A stretch of 32,709 nt of DNA from Deltaproteobacteria bacterium. GTDB lineage: Bacteria; Desulfobacterota; Binatia; UBA12015. The notes beneath the pieces were generated by a model. That model saw only the letters and a program-made list of their open reading frames with translations. It had not been told where the DNA came from and did not search any database. Both the position numbers and the translations under genes were made by a program. Location of the stretch: NCBI GenBank assembly GCA_016874795.1, contig VGTG01000056.1, positions 1 through 32,709 of the forward strand, given 5' to 3'. Positions within the stretch are counted from its first letter, which is position 1; each line of letters starts with the position of its first letter. Positions 8,206 through 16,921 of this stretch are shown in pieces.

Positions 8206-9394
8206 GGACCTGCGGAGCTTCCACCGCCATCGCGGTCGCCTCGCCGCCGCCGATGCAGAGGCTCGCGACGCCGCGCCGGAGTCCGTACTTCCGGAGCGCG
8301 CCGAGGAGCGTCACGAGGAGGCGCGCGCCGGACGCGCCGATGGGGTGACCGAGCGCGCAGGCGCCTCCGTGGACGTTCACGCGATCGTGTGGGAGGCCGT
8401 GCTCCTGCATCGCGGCCATCGTGACGACGGCGAAGGCCTCGTTGATCTCCCAGAGGTCGACGTCTCGTGCGCTCCAGCCGGTTCGCTCGAGGAGCTTCGT
8501 GATCGCACCGACGGGTGCCGTCGTGAACCAGCCCGGCTCCTGCGCGTGCGTCGCGTGGCCGACGACGACCGCGAGCGGTGCGAGCGCGCGCGCTTCGGCC
8601 GTACTGCGGCGCATCATCACGAGCGCCGCCGCGCCGTCGGAGATCGAGCTCGCGTTCGCGGCGGTGACCGTTCCGCCCTCGCGAAACGTCGGCTTCAAGG
8701 ACGGGATCTTCTCGACGTTCGCTTTGAAGGGCGCCTCGTCGGCGGAGACGACCTGCTCCTTCTTGCCGGCCGCGAGGGTGAGCGGCGTCGTCTCCCAGGC
8801 GAACCAGCCTTCGCGGTTCGCCTTCTGCGCTCGCTCGAGCGAGGTGACGGCGAACGCGTCCTGCGCCTCGCGCGAGAAGCCGTATCGCTCGGCACAGTCC
8901 TCGGCGAACGTGCCCATCAGGCGCCCCTTGTCGTACGCGTCCTCGAGCCCGTCGAGGAACATGTGGTCGACGAGCTTTCCGTGTCCCAGCCGAAAGCCGG
9001 CACGCGCCTTCGCGACGAGGTAGGGCGCGTTCGACATCGATTCCATGCCGCCCGCGACGATCGCTTCCGCGCTTCCCGCGACGAGGAGATCGTGCGCGAG
9101 CATCGCCGCCTTCATGCCGGAGCCGCACATCTTGTTGACGGTCGTGCAGCCAGTCGCGAGCGGCAGCCCGGCGCCGAGGGCCGCTTGACGTGCGGGTGCC
9201 TGTCCCTGTCCCGCCGGCAGGACGCAGCCCATCAGGACCTCGTCGACGCTCTCGGCCTTCACTCCCGCGCGGTCCACGGCGGCGCGGATCGCCGCCGCGC
9301 CGAGCTCGGGCGCGGCGAGGCTCGCGAGCTCGCCCTGCAGGGCACCCATCGGCGTGCGTGCGGCGGAGACGATGACGATCGGATCGGCGCTCAT
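8195..9394 (-). CDS. Acetyl-CoA C-acyltransferase (thiolase)
   Basis: 399 residues, the typical thiolase length. It has the acyl-accepting Cys90 in VNKMCGSGMKA, the NEAFAV motif, His350 in HGGACALGHPIGASGAR and the second catalytic Cys380 in CIGGGEATAM, so all catalytic residues are present. It condenses two acyl-CoA units or cleaves 3-ketoacyl-CoA in the cytoplasm. The sequence reads most like the acetyl-CoA acetyltransferase (AtoB/PhaA) branch. It lies 42 bp downstream of the PhoH gene on the same strand and overlaps the convergent MFS gene by 11 bp. Confidence 0.95.
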   Translation of the reverse strand: MSADPIVIVSAARTPMGALQGELASLAAPELGAAAIRAAVDRAGVKAESVDEVLMGCVLPAGQGQAPARQAALGAGLPLATGCTTVNKMCGSGMKAAMLAHDLLVAGSAEAIVAGGMESMSNAPYLVAKARAGFRLGHGKLVDHMFLDGLEDAYDKGRLMGTFAEDCAERYGFSREAQDAFAVTSLERAQKANREGWFAWETTPLTLAAGKKEQVVSADEAPFKANVEKIPSLKPTFREGGTVTAANASSISDGAAALVMMRRSTAEARALAPLAVVVGHATHAQEPGWFTTAPVGAITKLLERTGWSARDVDLWEINEAFAVVTMAAMQEHGLPHDRVNVHGGACALGHPIGASGARLLVTLLGALRKYGLRRGVASLCIGGGEATAMAVEAPQVLSR

Positions 9395-9436
9395 GCCGAT
9401 CCGATAGCACGCCGCTGCGGCGGCGGGGCGAGCCGT

Positions 9437-10855
9437 CTACAGCAGGTCCGAAGCGAGGTCGGCGAGCCGCGAGCGCTCGCCCTTCACGAGCGTGATGTGC
9501 GCGTAGATCGGCTGTCCCATCATGCGGCTGATCAGGTAGCTCAGCCCGTTCGACGAGTCGTCCAGGTACGGCTGGTCGATCTGGTAGATGTCGCCGGTGA
9601 AGACGATCTTCGTTCCCTCGCCGGCGCGCGTGATGATCGTCTTCACCTCGTGCGGCGTCAGGTTCTGCGCTTCGTCGACGATGAAGAAGACGTGCTGCAG
9701 GCTTCGGCCGCGGATGTACGAAAGCGGCGTGATCAGCAGCTTCTGGCCCTCGATCATCGACTGGATCCGCTGCGCGTTCGGGTCCGACTCCTTGAACAGG
9801 TGGCGGATCACCGTCAAGTTGTCGAAAAGCGGCTGCATGTAGGGATCGAGCTTCGCCGCGACGTCTCCCGGCAGGTAGCCGAGGTCGCGGTTGGAAAGAG
9901 CGACGACCGGCCGTGCGAGCAGGATCTGCCGGTACTTCGCGCGAAGCTGCAGCGCCGCGGCGAGCGCGAGGAGCGTCTTTCCCGTTCCCGCCTTGCCCGC
10001 GAGCGTCACGAGCTTGATCTCGTCGTTCGTGAGCACCTCGAGAGCGAACGACTGCTCCGCGTTCCGCGGAACCACGCCGTACGCGGGGTTCTTCTCGACC
10101 CGCGCGAGCACGTTCTCGGGCGAGCGATAGGTCGCGAGGACCGACTTCGAGCCGTTTCGCAGGACGAAGCTCTCGTTGGGGATCGGATCGACGACGGCGG
10201 GCACCTCCGAAGTCGGCACGCGTCCGCCGTTCGCATAGAAGGCGCTGATCGTGTCGGACGGAATGCCTTCGAGGACGCGCGAGCCCGTATAGAGGTTGTC
10301 GATCCGCTCGACCTTGTCGCTCGTGTAGTCCTGCGCGACCATGCCGAAGGATTTCGCCTTCAATCGCAAGTTCGTGTCCTTCGACACGAGGATGACCGTG
10401 CGCTTCGGCTCCTGACGCTGCAGGTCGATCGCCGCGGCGAGGATACGATGATCGGGCGTGTCGCTCAGGAAAGCGGCACGAAGCTCGTCGAGGGGCCGCG
10501 CGCCGACGACGACCCGGACGCGTCCGAGGCCTTCACCGATCGGCGCTCCCTCCTCCGAGAGGACGTCCCCCGTGATCCCGTCGAGACGGCGCAGGAACTC
10601 GCGCGCCTGTGCGTTGATGTCCCGGCTGCCCCGCTTGAAGCGGTCGAGCTCCTCGAGGACGGTGATCGGGACCGCGACGTCGTGCTCTTCGAAGCTCTGG
10701 ATGCAGCGCGCGTCGTGGAGGATGACGTTCGTGTCGAGGACGAACAGCTTGGCGGCGTGCCCTCCGTCTCCACGACCCCGGGACGACCTCGACGGGCGAC
10801 CACCGCGTCCACCACCCACCTCCTCCTGTGTACGCGGACGCGAGGCACGGATCAA
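9437..10855 (-). CDS. PhoH family protein with N-terminal PIN domain
   Basis: 472 residues if the TTG at 10855 is the start. The only other in-frame candidate is GTG 10819, which directly abuts AGGAGG. The PIN domain (about 37-175) starts LDTNVILHD with acidic residues D41, E69, D135 and D160, fitting a metal-dependent ribonuclease site. The PhoH ATPase domain (about 255-472) has Walker A GKAGTGKT (287-294), Walker B-like VDEAQN (393-398) and FTGD (419-422). PIN-PhoH (PhoH2) proteins are known as RNA helicase/ribonucleases. The first 35 residues are Gly/Arg-rich low complexity, possibly RNA-binding or not translated. It may be co-transcribed with the thiolase. Confidence 0.92.
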   Translation of the reverse strand: MIRASRPRTQEEVGGGRGGRPSRSSRGRGDGGHAAKLFVLDTNVILHDARCIQSFEEHDVAVPITVLEELDRFKRGSRDINAQAREFLRRLDGITGDVLSEEGAPIGEGLGRVRVVVGARPLDELRAAFLSDTPDHRILAAAIDLQRQEPKRTVILVSKDTNLRLKAKSFGMVAQDYTSDKVERIDNLYTGSRVLEGIPSDTISAFYANGGRVPTSEVPAVVDPIPNESFVLRNGSKSVLATYRSPENVLARVEKNPAYGVVPRNAEQSFALEVLTNDEIKLVTLAGKAGTGKTLLALAAALQLRAKYRQILLARPVVALSNRDLGYLPGDVAAKLDPYMQPLFDNLTVIRHLFKESDPNAQRIQSMIEGQKLLITPLSYIRGRSLQHVFFIVDEAQNLTPHEVKTIITRAGEGTKIVFTGDIYQIDQPYLDDSSNGLSYLISRMMGQPIYAHITLVKGERSRLADLASDLL

Positions 10856-10914
10856 TCACCAACGGTGAAGTTTGTTCCTGCACGCACGAGAATGGCCGTG
10901 CTGTCACGGCGTCG

Positions 10915-11156
10915 TAACCGACGATCCGCGCGAGCTCGCTCGCACGGCGCTCCTCGAAGCGGCTGTAGCGGCTCATCGCGCGAAGGCGGTGAAGCTGGTA
11001 GCCCGAAGGCGGCGCGTAGAGCTTCGCGACGTCGTCCGGGTCCGGCATCGGATCGACGCGGATCAGGCCGCAACCGCGACAGGTGACGAGCGCGAACCCC
11101 TTCTTCGTGAAGAGCGGCTCGTGCTCGGTGCCGTCGCACAGGTTGCAGCGGCTCAC
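10915..11156 (-). pseudogene. Truncated class I SAM methyltransferase (N-terminal zinc-ribbon segment only)
   Basis: Translation starts at GTG 11156, which overlaps the stop of the upstream FG-GAP gene as GTGA. The first 77 or so residues read CNLCDG...FALVTCRGCGLIRVDPMPDP...LY, the CxxC/CxxCG N-terminus of Methyltransf_23-type proteins. After SELARIVGYD (about 10920) the family resemblance stops, just before the SAM-binding GxGxG motif should appear. The frame stays open to 10533 only as an out-of-frame overlap with the PhoH gene. So the catalytic domain is missing. Either a deletion joined this stub to the PhoH promoter region, or the assembly is wrong here. Confidence 0.6.
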
Positions 11157-12754
11157 TCGGCGATCAGCACCTTCATCGTCTTCGCGAGATCCTCGCCGTC
11201 GACGTGCCCGTAGCGGACCAGGAGGTCGTCCTTGCCGTCGCCGTTGACGTCGGCGGCGCTGACGAGCTCGCGGCCGTTTCCGGGAATGCGGACCTTCGTC
11301 ACCTCGGCGTCCACCGTGAAGAGGTCTGCGCTGCCGTTGCCGGGGAAGACCCGGATCTCGTTCTCGCCGCCGAGGATCAGGTCCTTCCGGTGATCGCCGT
11401 TCACGTCCGCGAGGAACGCGGGCGGCAGCGTCGGCTTGCCGCTCTGCAGATCGAAGGCGACCTCGACCTCCTCGTGCCGGCTCGGGCGCTCCGGGTATCC
11501 GCCTTCCGCGTTCAGGCGGTACAGCGAGACGTCGAGGTCGATCGTCCCCGTGACGAGCCAGCCGAGGATCGCGCCGACGCCGAACTCGACCGACCACGTG
11601 GAGAAGTCGACGCCGCCGTCGTCGTCCATGTCCTCGACGACAGGATCGTCGACGACCACCGTCGACTCGACCCGGACCGGCGGATGCTTCCCGAACTCGA
11701 GCTGCGAGCCCTTCCGCGAGCCGCGATGGAGCTCGAGCGAATGTTGCTTGTCGAAAAGGCCGGTGCTCTTCACGCGGTGCGCGAGGACGTCGACGACGCC
11801 GTCGCCGTCGAAGTCGCGCACGCGGAGCGCGCGCTTCCACGTCTGGTTCGTGTGGTCGATGTCGACGTCGCCGACGTCGTCGCCGAGGAAGCGCTCCGTC
11901 AGGCCGAGGCCGAGAGGGATCTTTTCCGCCTCGGCGAAGGCGCCCTTGCCCTCGCCGTGGAACAGCACGAGGTTGTCGCCCTGCACGGCCATCGCGTCGA
12001 CGATGCCGTCGCCGTCGGCGTCGGCGAGGTAGAGCGGAACCGCGCGGTACGTGATCCGGCGGTTGTACTCCTGGTGGTGCGCGATCGGCTGCACGCGAAG
12101 ACGCGCCGTCTCGGTGAAGGATCCGTCCTGGTCCTGCAGGAGGACCCGGTAGCCGGGGAAGTCGGGCAGGACGAGGTCCGCGTCGCCGTCGCCGTCCGCG
12201 TCGCGCAGGAAGCGGATCGGGATCAGCTCGTTCGGCGGCCGCACCTGGAACATCGAGCCGCCCTTCGCGACGGTGCGGAACTCGTCCGTCGCCGGATCCC
12301 AGCGCCACACCGCTTCGGGCGTCAGCAGGTAGAGCGACGAGCCGTCGGTGTCGAGGGCGACGACCTCGGCAGGCAGCTTCTTGACCGTCGCCGCCTTCGC
12401 GGGAAGGGAGCCGTCCTTCGCGAGCGGGAAGGCCGACATCATGGCCTCGCCGTCGTCCTTCACGCCCGCGACGATCAGGCTTCGCGTGCCCTCGGGGGTC
12501 GTGGGCACGACGAACGCGTCCTGGCGAACGGGATGCTGGAGCTGCAGCTCGTACGTTTCGAACGTCGTCGGCGCCGGCGTCTCGGCGGCGTGCACGATCG
12601 AAGCGACGGCGACCGAGGCGGCGACCGAGGCGGCGACCGAGGCGGCGACCGAGGCGGCGACCGAGGCGGCGACCGAGGCGGCGACCGAGGCGGCGAATGA
12701 GGCGGCGAAGCAAGCGGCGAGGCAGGTTCGCGAAGCGGGCGGGGGCACGCGCAT
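11153..12754 (-). CDS. Secreted FG-GAP/VCBS repeat protein
   Basis: 533 residues from ATG 12754; the frame is open further upstream but overlaps glnE. The N-terminus is an unusual signal peptide: after MRVPPP...C comes AACF, AASF and seven perfect AASV units (residues 21-48), ending about HAA-ET (57). The mature protein has repeated calcium-binding-like loops such as DADGDGDADLVLPD, DADGDGIVDAMAV, DFDGDGVVDVLAH, DVNGDHRKDLILG and DVNGDGKDDLLVR. These are the FG-GAP/VCBS pattern that builds beta-propellers in extracellular proteins. It probably acts in the periplasm or outside the cell. The partner is unknown. Confidence 0.8.
   Translation of the reverse strand: MRVPPPASRTCLAACFAASFAASVAASVAASVAASVAASVAASVAASVAVASIVHAAETPAPTTFETYELQLQHPVRQDAFVVPTTPEGTRSLIVAGVKDDGEAMMSAFPLAKDGSLPAKAATVKKLPAEVVALDTDGSSLYLLTPEAVWRWDPATDEFRTVAKGGSMFQVRPPNELIPIRFLRDADGDGDADLVLPDFPGYRVLLQDQDGSFTETARLRVQPIAHHQEYNRRITYRAVPLYLADADGDGIVDAMAVQGDNLVLFHGEGKGAFAEAEKIPLGLGLTERFLGDDVGDVDIDHTNQTWKRALRVRDFDGDGVVDVLAHRVKSTGLFDKQHSLELHRGSRKGSQLEFGKHPPVRVESTVVVDDPVVEDMDDDGGVDFSTWSVEFGVGAILGWLVTGTIDLDVSLYRLNAEGGYPERPSRHEEVEVAFDLQSGKPTLPPAFLADVNGDHRKDLILGGENEIRVFPGNGSADLFTVDAEVTKVRIPGNGRELVSAADVNGDGKDDLLVRYGHVDGEDLAKTMKVLIAE
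12608..12715. repeat. 12-bp tandem repeat inside a signal-peptide coding region
   Basis: The unit GGCGACCGAGGC occurs seven times without error at 12608-12691, followed by two degenerate copies (12692-12703 and 12704-12715). On the minus strand each unit encodes Ala-Ala-Ser-Val in the hydrophobic core of the FG-GAP protein's signal peptide. Because the unit is four codons, gain or loss of copies would keep the frame and only change core length. Confidence 0.9.
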
Positions 12755-12834
12755 GGAACCCGACGCTATCAGATTCCTCGCGAATGCGCGGCTCGGGCAG
12801 CGCGCGTTTCGTGTGATATCCTCCTCCCGCGATC

Positions 12835-15792
12835 GTGAGCTCGCCGCAGAGCGATTGGATGGAGCTCGAGAAGCGGGCCGGCCTCGACGGGCTCGCCTCG
12901 GCGACGAGCCGGGCGCTCGAGGCGTCGGCCGACCCCGCCGGTGCGGCGGCTCTCGCGCACGCGATCCTCGCGGCGCTGGACGAGACGTCCCCCGACGAGC
13001 TGCGTGCGACCTTGCGAAACCATCGCGAAGGCGTCCTGCGCGTCCTCGCGGCGCTCGGTGGCGCAGCACCGTTTCTCGCCGCAATGCTCACGCGTCATCC
13101 GGAGTGGCTCCCTCGGCTCGCCGCGGAGAGGTTCGCGGAGCCGCGCTCGCCGCAGGCACTGCGCGAGGCGCTCGACCGCGCGCTCGACGGGTCGCGCCTC
13201 GAGGACGCTCCGGCGCGCCTGCGCCGCGTCAAGTACTACGAGCTCGCGCGGATCACGGTGCGCGAGCTCGGGATCGACCTCGTCCCGGAGTCGCGCGAGC
13301 GGGAGGTCCTGGCGGAGCTCTCGCACCTCGCCGACGCGCTCCTTGCGAAGGCCGTCGACATCGCGCGCGCGCGCCTCGAGGTGAAGCGCGGACCGGCCGA
13401 ATGGATCGTGCCGGGAGCGAGCAGTCCCGTACGTCCCGGCTTCTGCGTCCTCGGGCTCGGCAAGCTCGGCAGCCAGGAGCTCAACTACTCGTCCGACGTC
13501 GACCTGATCTACGCGTGGGAGTCGCTACCCGGCGAGCCGGAGGACGGACCCGGCGGCGCGAGCCCGATCGAGTACTTCAGCGAGCTCGCGGTCGAGCTCG
13601 GACGGATCGTGACGCCCGTCACCGCGGACGGCTTCCTCTACCGCATCGACCTCGACCTGCGTCCCGAGGGCAGCCAGAGCCCGATCGTCGTCTCGACCTC
13701 GGCGCTCGTCGAGTACTACGACACGCGCGCCGCGACGTGGGAGAAGGCGGCGTTCATGAAGGCGCGCCCCGTCGCAGGCGATCTCGAGGCCGGCTGGCGC
13801 GTCGTCCGCGCGATCGCGCCGATGATCTACCGGCGCTCGATGGACTTCGCGAGCGTCGCCGCGATCCGCGACCTGAAGGAGCGGATCGAGCGCGAGAAGG
13901 GCCGCGCCGACGGGCTCTTCAACGTGAAGATCGGCGCGGGAGGAATCCGCGACGTCGAGTTCGTCGCGCAGGCGATGCAGCTCTTGCACGGCGGCCGCAT
14001 CCCGCAGGTCCGCGGACGCTCGACGGCGGGCGCTCTCGAAGCGCTGCGCGACGTCGGCCTCCTCTCGGAGGGCCGCGCTTCGGAGCTCCTCTCCGCGTAC
14101 GTCTTCCTGCGGCGCGTCGAGAACCGCATCCAGATGGTCGACGAGCGGCAGGTCTACGAGCTGCCGCGGGACGACGCGGCGCGCCTGCGGCTCGCGCGGT
14201 CGATGCTCTCTCCGGAGGAGCTCGAGAGCGAAGACGATCCGCTGGCGCGCGTCGAGAGCCGCCTCGCCGAGCACCGTGCGCGGGTGCGGCGCGTCTTCAC
14301 GGAGACTCTCCCGGACGCGCCGCAGCAACGCATCGCCGACCTGTTCGCGCGCTTCACCGCAGGCCCGGGGCGCTCGCTCCACGCGGCGCACCTGATCGAG
14401 CGCCTCGCCGAGGACTTCGCCCGCGCGATCGAGGCGGGACCGGACTCCGAGCGCGCGATGAGCAACCTCGCGCGCTTCGTCGAGGGTCTCGGCAGCCGGG
14501 CGTTCTATCACGAGCTGCTGCTCGACCGCCCGGAGCTGATTCCGCGCCTCGCGGCGCTCTTCGCGTCCTCCGACTACCTGTCCGGGATCCTGGCGAGCCA
14601 TCCGCGCTTGATCGAGCCGATCTTCGACGATCCCGAGGTTCTGCTCCTCGACCGTCCCGCGCTGGAGCGTGCCTTCGCGACGATTCACACGAAGCTCGCG
14701 AGCGAGGGACGAACGGAGCCAGAGCTCGGCCTCGCGGCGCTCCGTCTCTTCCACAGGCGCGAGGTGGTGAACGTCGGGCTCCTCGACCTCGACGAGCGCG
14801 TGAGCGCGGCGGAGTCGAGTGCTTCGCTGAGCGACGTCGCCGAGGTCGCGCTGGCGCGCGCTCTCGATTTCGCGGCGAGGGTGCTGCAGCGCACGTCGCC
14901 GTCGGTCGGCGAGTTTCTCGTCGTCGGGATGGGGAAGCTCGCGACGCGCGAGATCACCTACGGAAGCGACCTCGACCTGATCTTCCTCTACGCGGTTCCG
15001 GACGGCGACGACGCCGAAGCGATGGCCGCGCAGGAGTACTACGTCCGTCTCGCGCAGAAGCTGATCTGGGCGCTGCAGACGCGGACGCCGGAAGGACTCT
15101 GCTACGAGATCGACACGCGCCTGCGGCCGTCCGGGAACCAGGGCGTGCTCGTGACGTCCTTCCGGTCCTTCGCACGCTACCACGAGCAGCACGCGGCGCT
15201 CTGGGAGAGGCAGGCGCTGCTGCGCGCGCGGCCCGTCGCGGGAGCGGAGGCGCTCGGGCGGGCGTTCGAGGAGAATCGGCTCGAGATCCTGCTCCGCCCG
15301 CTGCCGGACGACGCGAGCGGCGAGACGCACCGCATCCGGCAGCGCATGGAGAACGAGGTCGCGCGCGAAGACCGCCATCGTCGCGACTTCAAGACCGGAC
15401 GCGGGGGGCTGACGGACATCGAGATGGCGGTCCAGCTCTTCCAGCTCCGGCACGGGCGCGAGCACGCGGCGCTTCTCGCGACGGATCGCACGGACGTGCA
15501 GCTCGAGCGGCTCGAATCGCTCGGTCTCCTCGAGCACGCGGACGTGAGCGCGTTTCGCGAGGGGTGGGCGTTCCTGACGCGTCTCTCGAGCCGGCTGCGC
15601 ATCCTCGACAACCGCTCGATCTCCGACCTCGACGAGGAGCGCGGCGACCTCGACGGCCTCGCGCGCCGTCTCGGTTACGAGTCGCAGCAGCGCGAGGGCG
15701 CGCGCCGGATCCTCCTCGCGGACTACCGGCGCGTCACGGACGAGGTGCGCGCCGCGTACCTGCGCGTCCTCGGCGTCCCCGCGAGAACGTAG
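12835..15792 (+). CDS. glnE: Bifunctional glutamine synthetase adenylyltransferase/deadenylase
   Basis: 985 residues, close to the 940-1000 usual for GlnE. There are two nucleotidyltransferase domains: GLGKLGSQELNYSSDVDL with D221 and D223 (N-terminal, deadenylylation half) and GMGKLATREITYGSDLDL with D712 and D714 (C-terminal, adenylylation half). Each is followed by helical GlnD/PII-uridylyltransferase-like regions. The enzyme adds and removes AMP on the Tyr of glutamine synthetase in response to PII and glutamine, tuning nitrogen assimilation. The start is GTG 12835; ATG 12859 is an alternative, and neither has a good ribosome-binding site. It is divergent from the FG-GAP gene (80 bp). No glnA, glnB or glnD is in the window. 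Confidence 0.96.
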   Translation: MSSPQSDWMELEKRAGLDGLASATSRALEASADPAGAAALAHAILAALDETSPDELRATLRNHREGVLRVLAALGGAAPFLAAMLTRHPEWLPRLAAERFAEPRSPQALREALDRALDGSRLEDAPARLRRVKYYELARITVRELGIDLVPESREREVLAELSHLADALLAKAVDIARARLEVKRGPAEWIVPGASSPVRPGFCVLGLGKLGSQELNYSSDVDLIYAWESLPGEPEDGPGGASPIEYFSELAVELGRIVTPVTADGFLYRIDLDLRPEGSQSPIVVSTSALVEYYDTRAATWEKAAFMKARPVAGDLEAGWRVVRAIAPMIYRRSMDFASVAAIRDLKERIEREKGRADGLFNVKIGAGGIRDVEFVAQAMQLLHGGRIPQVRGRSTAGALEALRDVGLLSEGRASELLSAYVFLRRVENRIQMVDERQVYELPRDDAARLRLARSMLSPEELESEDDPLARVESRLAEHRARVRRVFTETLPDAPQQRIADLFARFTAGPGRSLHAAHLIERLAEDFARAIEAGPDSERAMSNLARFVEGLGSRAFYHELLLDRPELIPRLAALFASSDYLSGILASHPRLIEPIFDDPEVLLLDRPALERAFATIHTKLASEGRTEPELGLAALRLFHRREVVNVGLLDLDERVSAAESSASLSDVAEVALARALDFAARVLQRTSPSVGEFLVVGMGKLATREITYGSDLDLIFLYAVPDGDDAEAMAAQEYYVRLAQKLIWALQTRTPEGLCYEIDTRLRPSGNQGVLVTSFRSFARYHEQHAALWERQALLRARPVAGAEALGRAFEENRLEILLRPLPDDASGETHRIRQRMENEVAREDRHRRDFKTGRGGLTDIEMAVQLFQLRHGREHAALLATDRTDVQLERLESLGLLEHADVSAFREGWAFLTRLSSRLRILDNRSISDLDEERGDLDGLARRLGYESQQREGARRILLADYRRVTDEVRAAYLRVLGVPART

Positions 15793-15794
15793 AT

Positions 15795-16325
15795 TCAACC
15801 AATCAGGAACTTCGTCAGGGCGCCGCCAACGATCAGGTAGAGCGGGTTCACGTGGCGTGCGAGGAGCACGGCCGTCGAGATCACGGCGATGGTCACCGTG
15901 AGCGTTCCCTCGAGAGCGAGCCGCGCGAGGAGCCACACCCCCGCCGCCATCAGCCCGATCGCGACCGGCGCGAACGCCTGCTGGATCGCGTCGAGCCACG
16001 GAGACGGCTCGAAGTGGTGCCAGAGCCGGTTTGCTCCGAAGGCGAGGACGCTCGACGGCACGAAGAACCCGATCAGCACCGCGAGAGCGCCGGGCCAGCC
16101 CGCGACGTGCTGCCCGATCACGGCGACCATCGTCATGTTCGGTCCGGGAGCGATCTGACCGAGGCTGTAGATCTCCTTGAACTGGTCGCCCGTGAGCCAG
16201 TGCGTCCGGTCGACGACGACGTTGTGCATCTCCGGTAGCACCGCGGATCCGCCGCCGACGGCGAGAATCGAGACGATGCTGAAGGAGGCGAGGAGGGAGA
16301 GGACCTTGTGCAGCTCGTCGCTCAC
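15795..16325 (-). CDS. Chromate transporter family protein, second half-size subunit
   Basis: 176 residues from GTG 16325, which overlaps the TGA of the preceding subunit (GTGA). It contains the CHR-domain pattern FSIVSILAVGGGSAVLPEM...WLTGDQF...LGQIAPGPNMTMVAVIGQHVAGWPGALA (written here in pieces), with the conserved GGG and PGP motifs, plus about five or six membrane segments. Short ChrA proteins of about 180-200 residues occur as adjacent pairs that function together, in place of the 400-residue fused ChrA. Chromate export is the known role of the best-studied members; the real substrate here is untested. It ends 2 bp from glnE, convergent. Confidence 0.88.
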   Translation of the reverse strand: MSDELHKVLSLLASFSIVSILAVGGGSAVLPEMHNVVVDRTHWLTGDQFKEIYSLGQIAPGPNMTMVAVIGQHVAGWPGALAVLIGFFVPSSVLAFGANRLWHHFEPSPWLDAIQQAFAPVAIGLMAAGVWLLARLALEGTLTVTIAVISTAVLLARHVNPLYLIVGGALTKFLIG

Positions 16326-16921
16326 GATGCGACTCCGGGAGTGGCGCCGCCTTCGCGACGCGGGCGATAGAGCCAGATCGCGATCCCGCCGACGACCGGG
16401 ATCACCCACGGCAGCGAGACCTTGAAGCCGGCGACCGTGATCGCCGTCACCAGCACGAGGACGAGGTCGAGCGGCTTCTGGAACTGCTTCTTCCCGAGCT
16501 GCAGCGTCGTCGCGAGCAGCAGACCGACGGCCGCCGCGGCCGCGCCGGCGAGAAGGTTGTTCATCCACGTCGTGTGGGCGTACGCCTGGTACACGGCCCC
16601 GATCGCGAGGACGAAGATCACGCCCGGAATCGTCATCGCGAGACCGCCGATGACGGCGCCGCGGCTGCCGCGCAGCTCGTCTCCGGCGAGCACGGCCATG
16701 TTGACCGCGTTCAGCCCGGGGAGCGTCTGGCTCAGCTCGAGGAGTCGCAGGAACTCCTCGTCGTTGAACCAGTGCTCGCGCGCGACGAGCGCCTGGCGCA
16801 GGTAGGCGACGACACCGCCGCCGAAGCTCGTCGCTCCGAGCACGGCGAACACGCGCGCGATCTGGAAGAGCGAAGGACGCGGCCGGGCGGAAGCGGTCGG
16901 AGCGACGGGCGCGCTACTCAC
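16322..16921 (-). CDS. Chromate transporter family protein, first half-size subunit
   Basis: 199 residues from GTG 16921. The CHR domain includes ATSFGGGVVAYLRQALV, REHWFNDEEFLRLLELSQT, then LPGLNAVNMAV in place of the usual PGPNA, and GSRGAVIGGLAMTIPG. The N-terminal helix orientation and FGG...R motif mark it as the partner of the second subunit, forming the pair equivalent to one ChrA. Its start overlaps the end of the CYTH-like gene by 8 bp (16914-16921), so three genes appear translationally coupled. No chrB-type regulator is visible. Confidence 0.88.
   Translation of the reverse strand: MSSAPVAPTASARPRPSLFQIARVFAVLGATSFGGGVVAYLRQALVAREHWFNDEEFLRLLELSQTLPGLNAVNMAVLAGDELRGSRGAVIGGLAMTIPGVIFVLAIGAVYQAYAHTTWMNNLLAGAAAAAVGLLLATTLQLGKKQFQKPLDLVLVLVTAITVAGFKVSLPWVIPVVGGIAIWLYRPRREGGATPGVAS

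Noticed and set aside
8345-11086. A plus-strand open frame of about 900 codons across the thiolase and PhoH genes
   Set aside because: Antisense to two genes with complete catalytic motifs; composition is Arg/Asp-biased.
12608-12715. CRISPR array
   Set aside because: Units are 12 bp, directly tandem, without spacers, and sit in frame within a coding sequence.
12348-16238. A plus-strand open frame of about 1300 codons overlapping glnE in another frame
   Set aside because: Composition is Arg/Ala/Pro-biased, with no motif. The glnE frame carries all family motifs.
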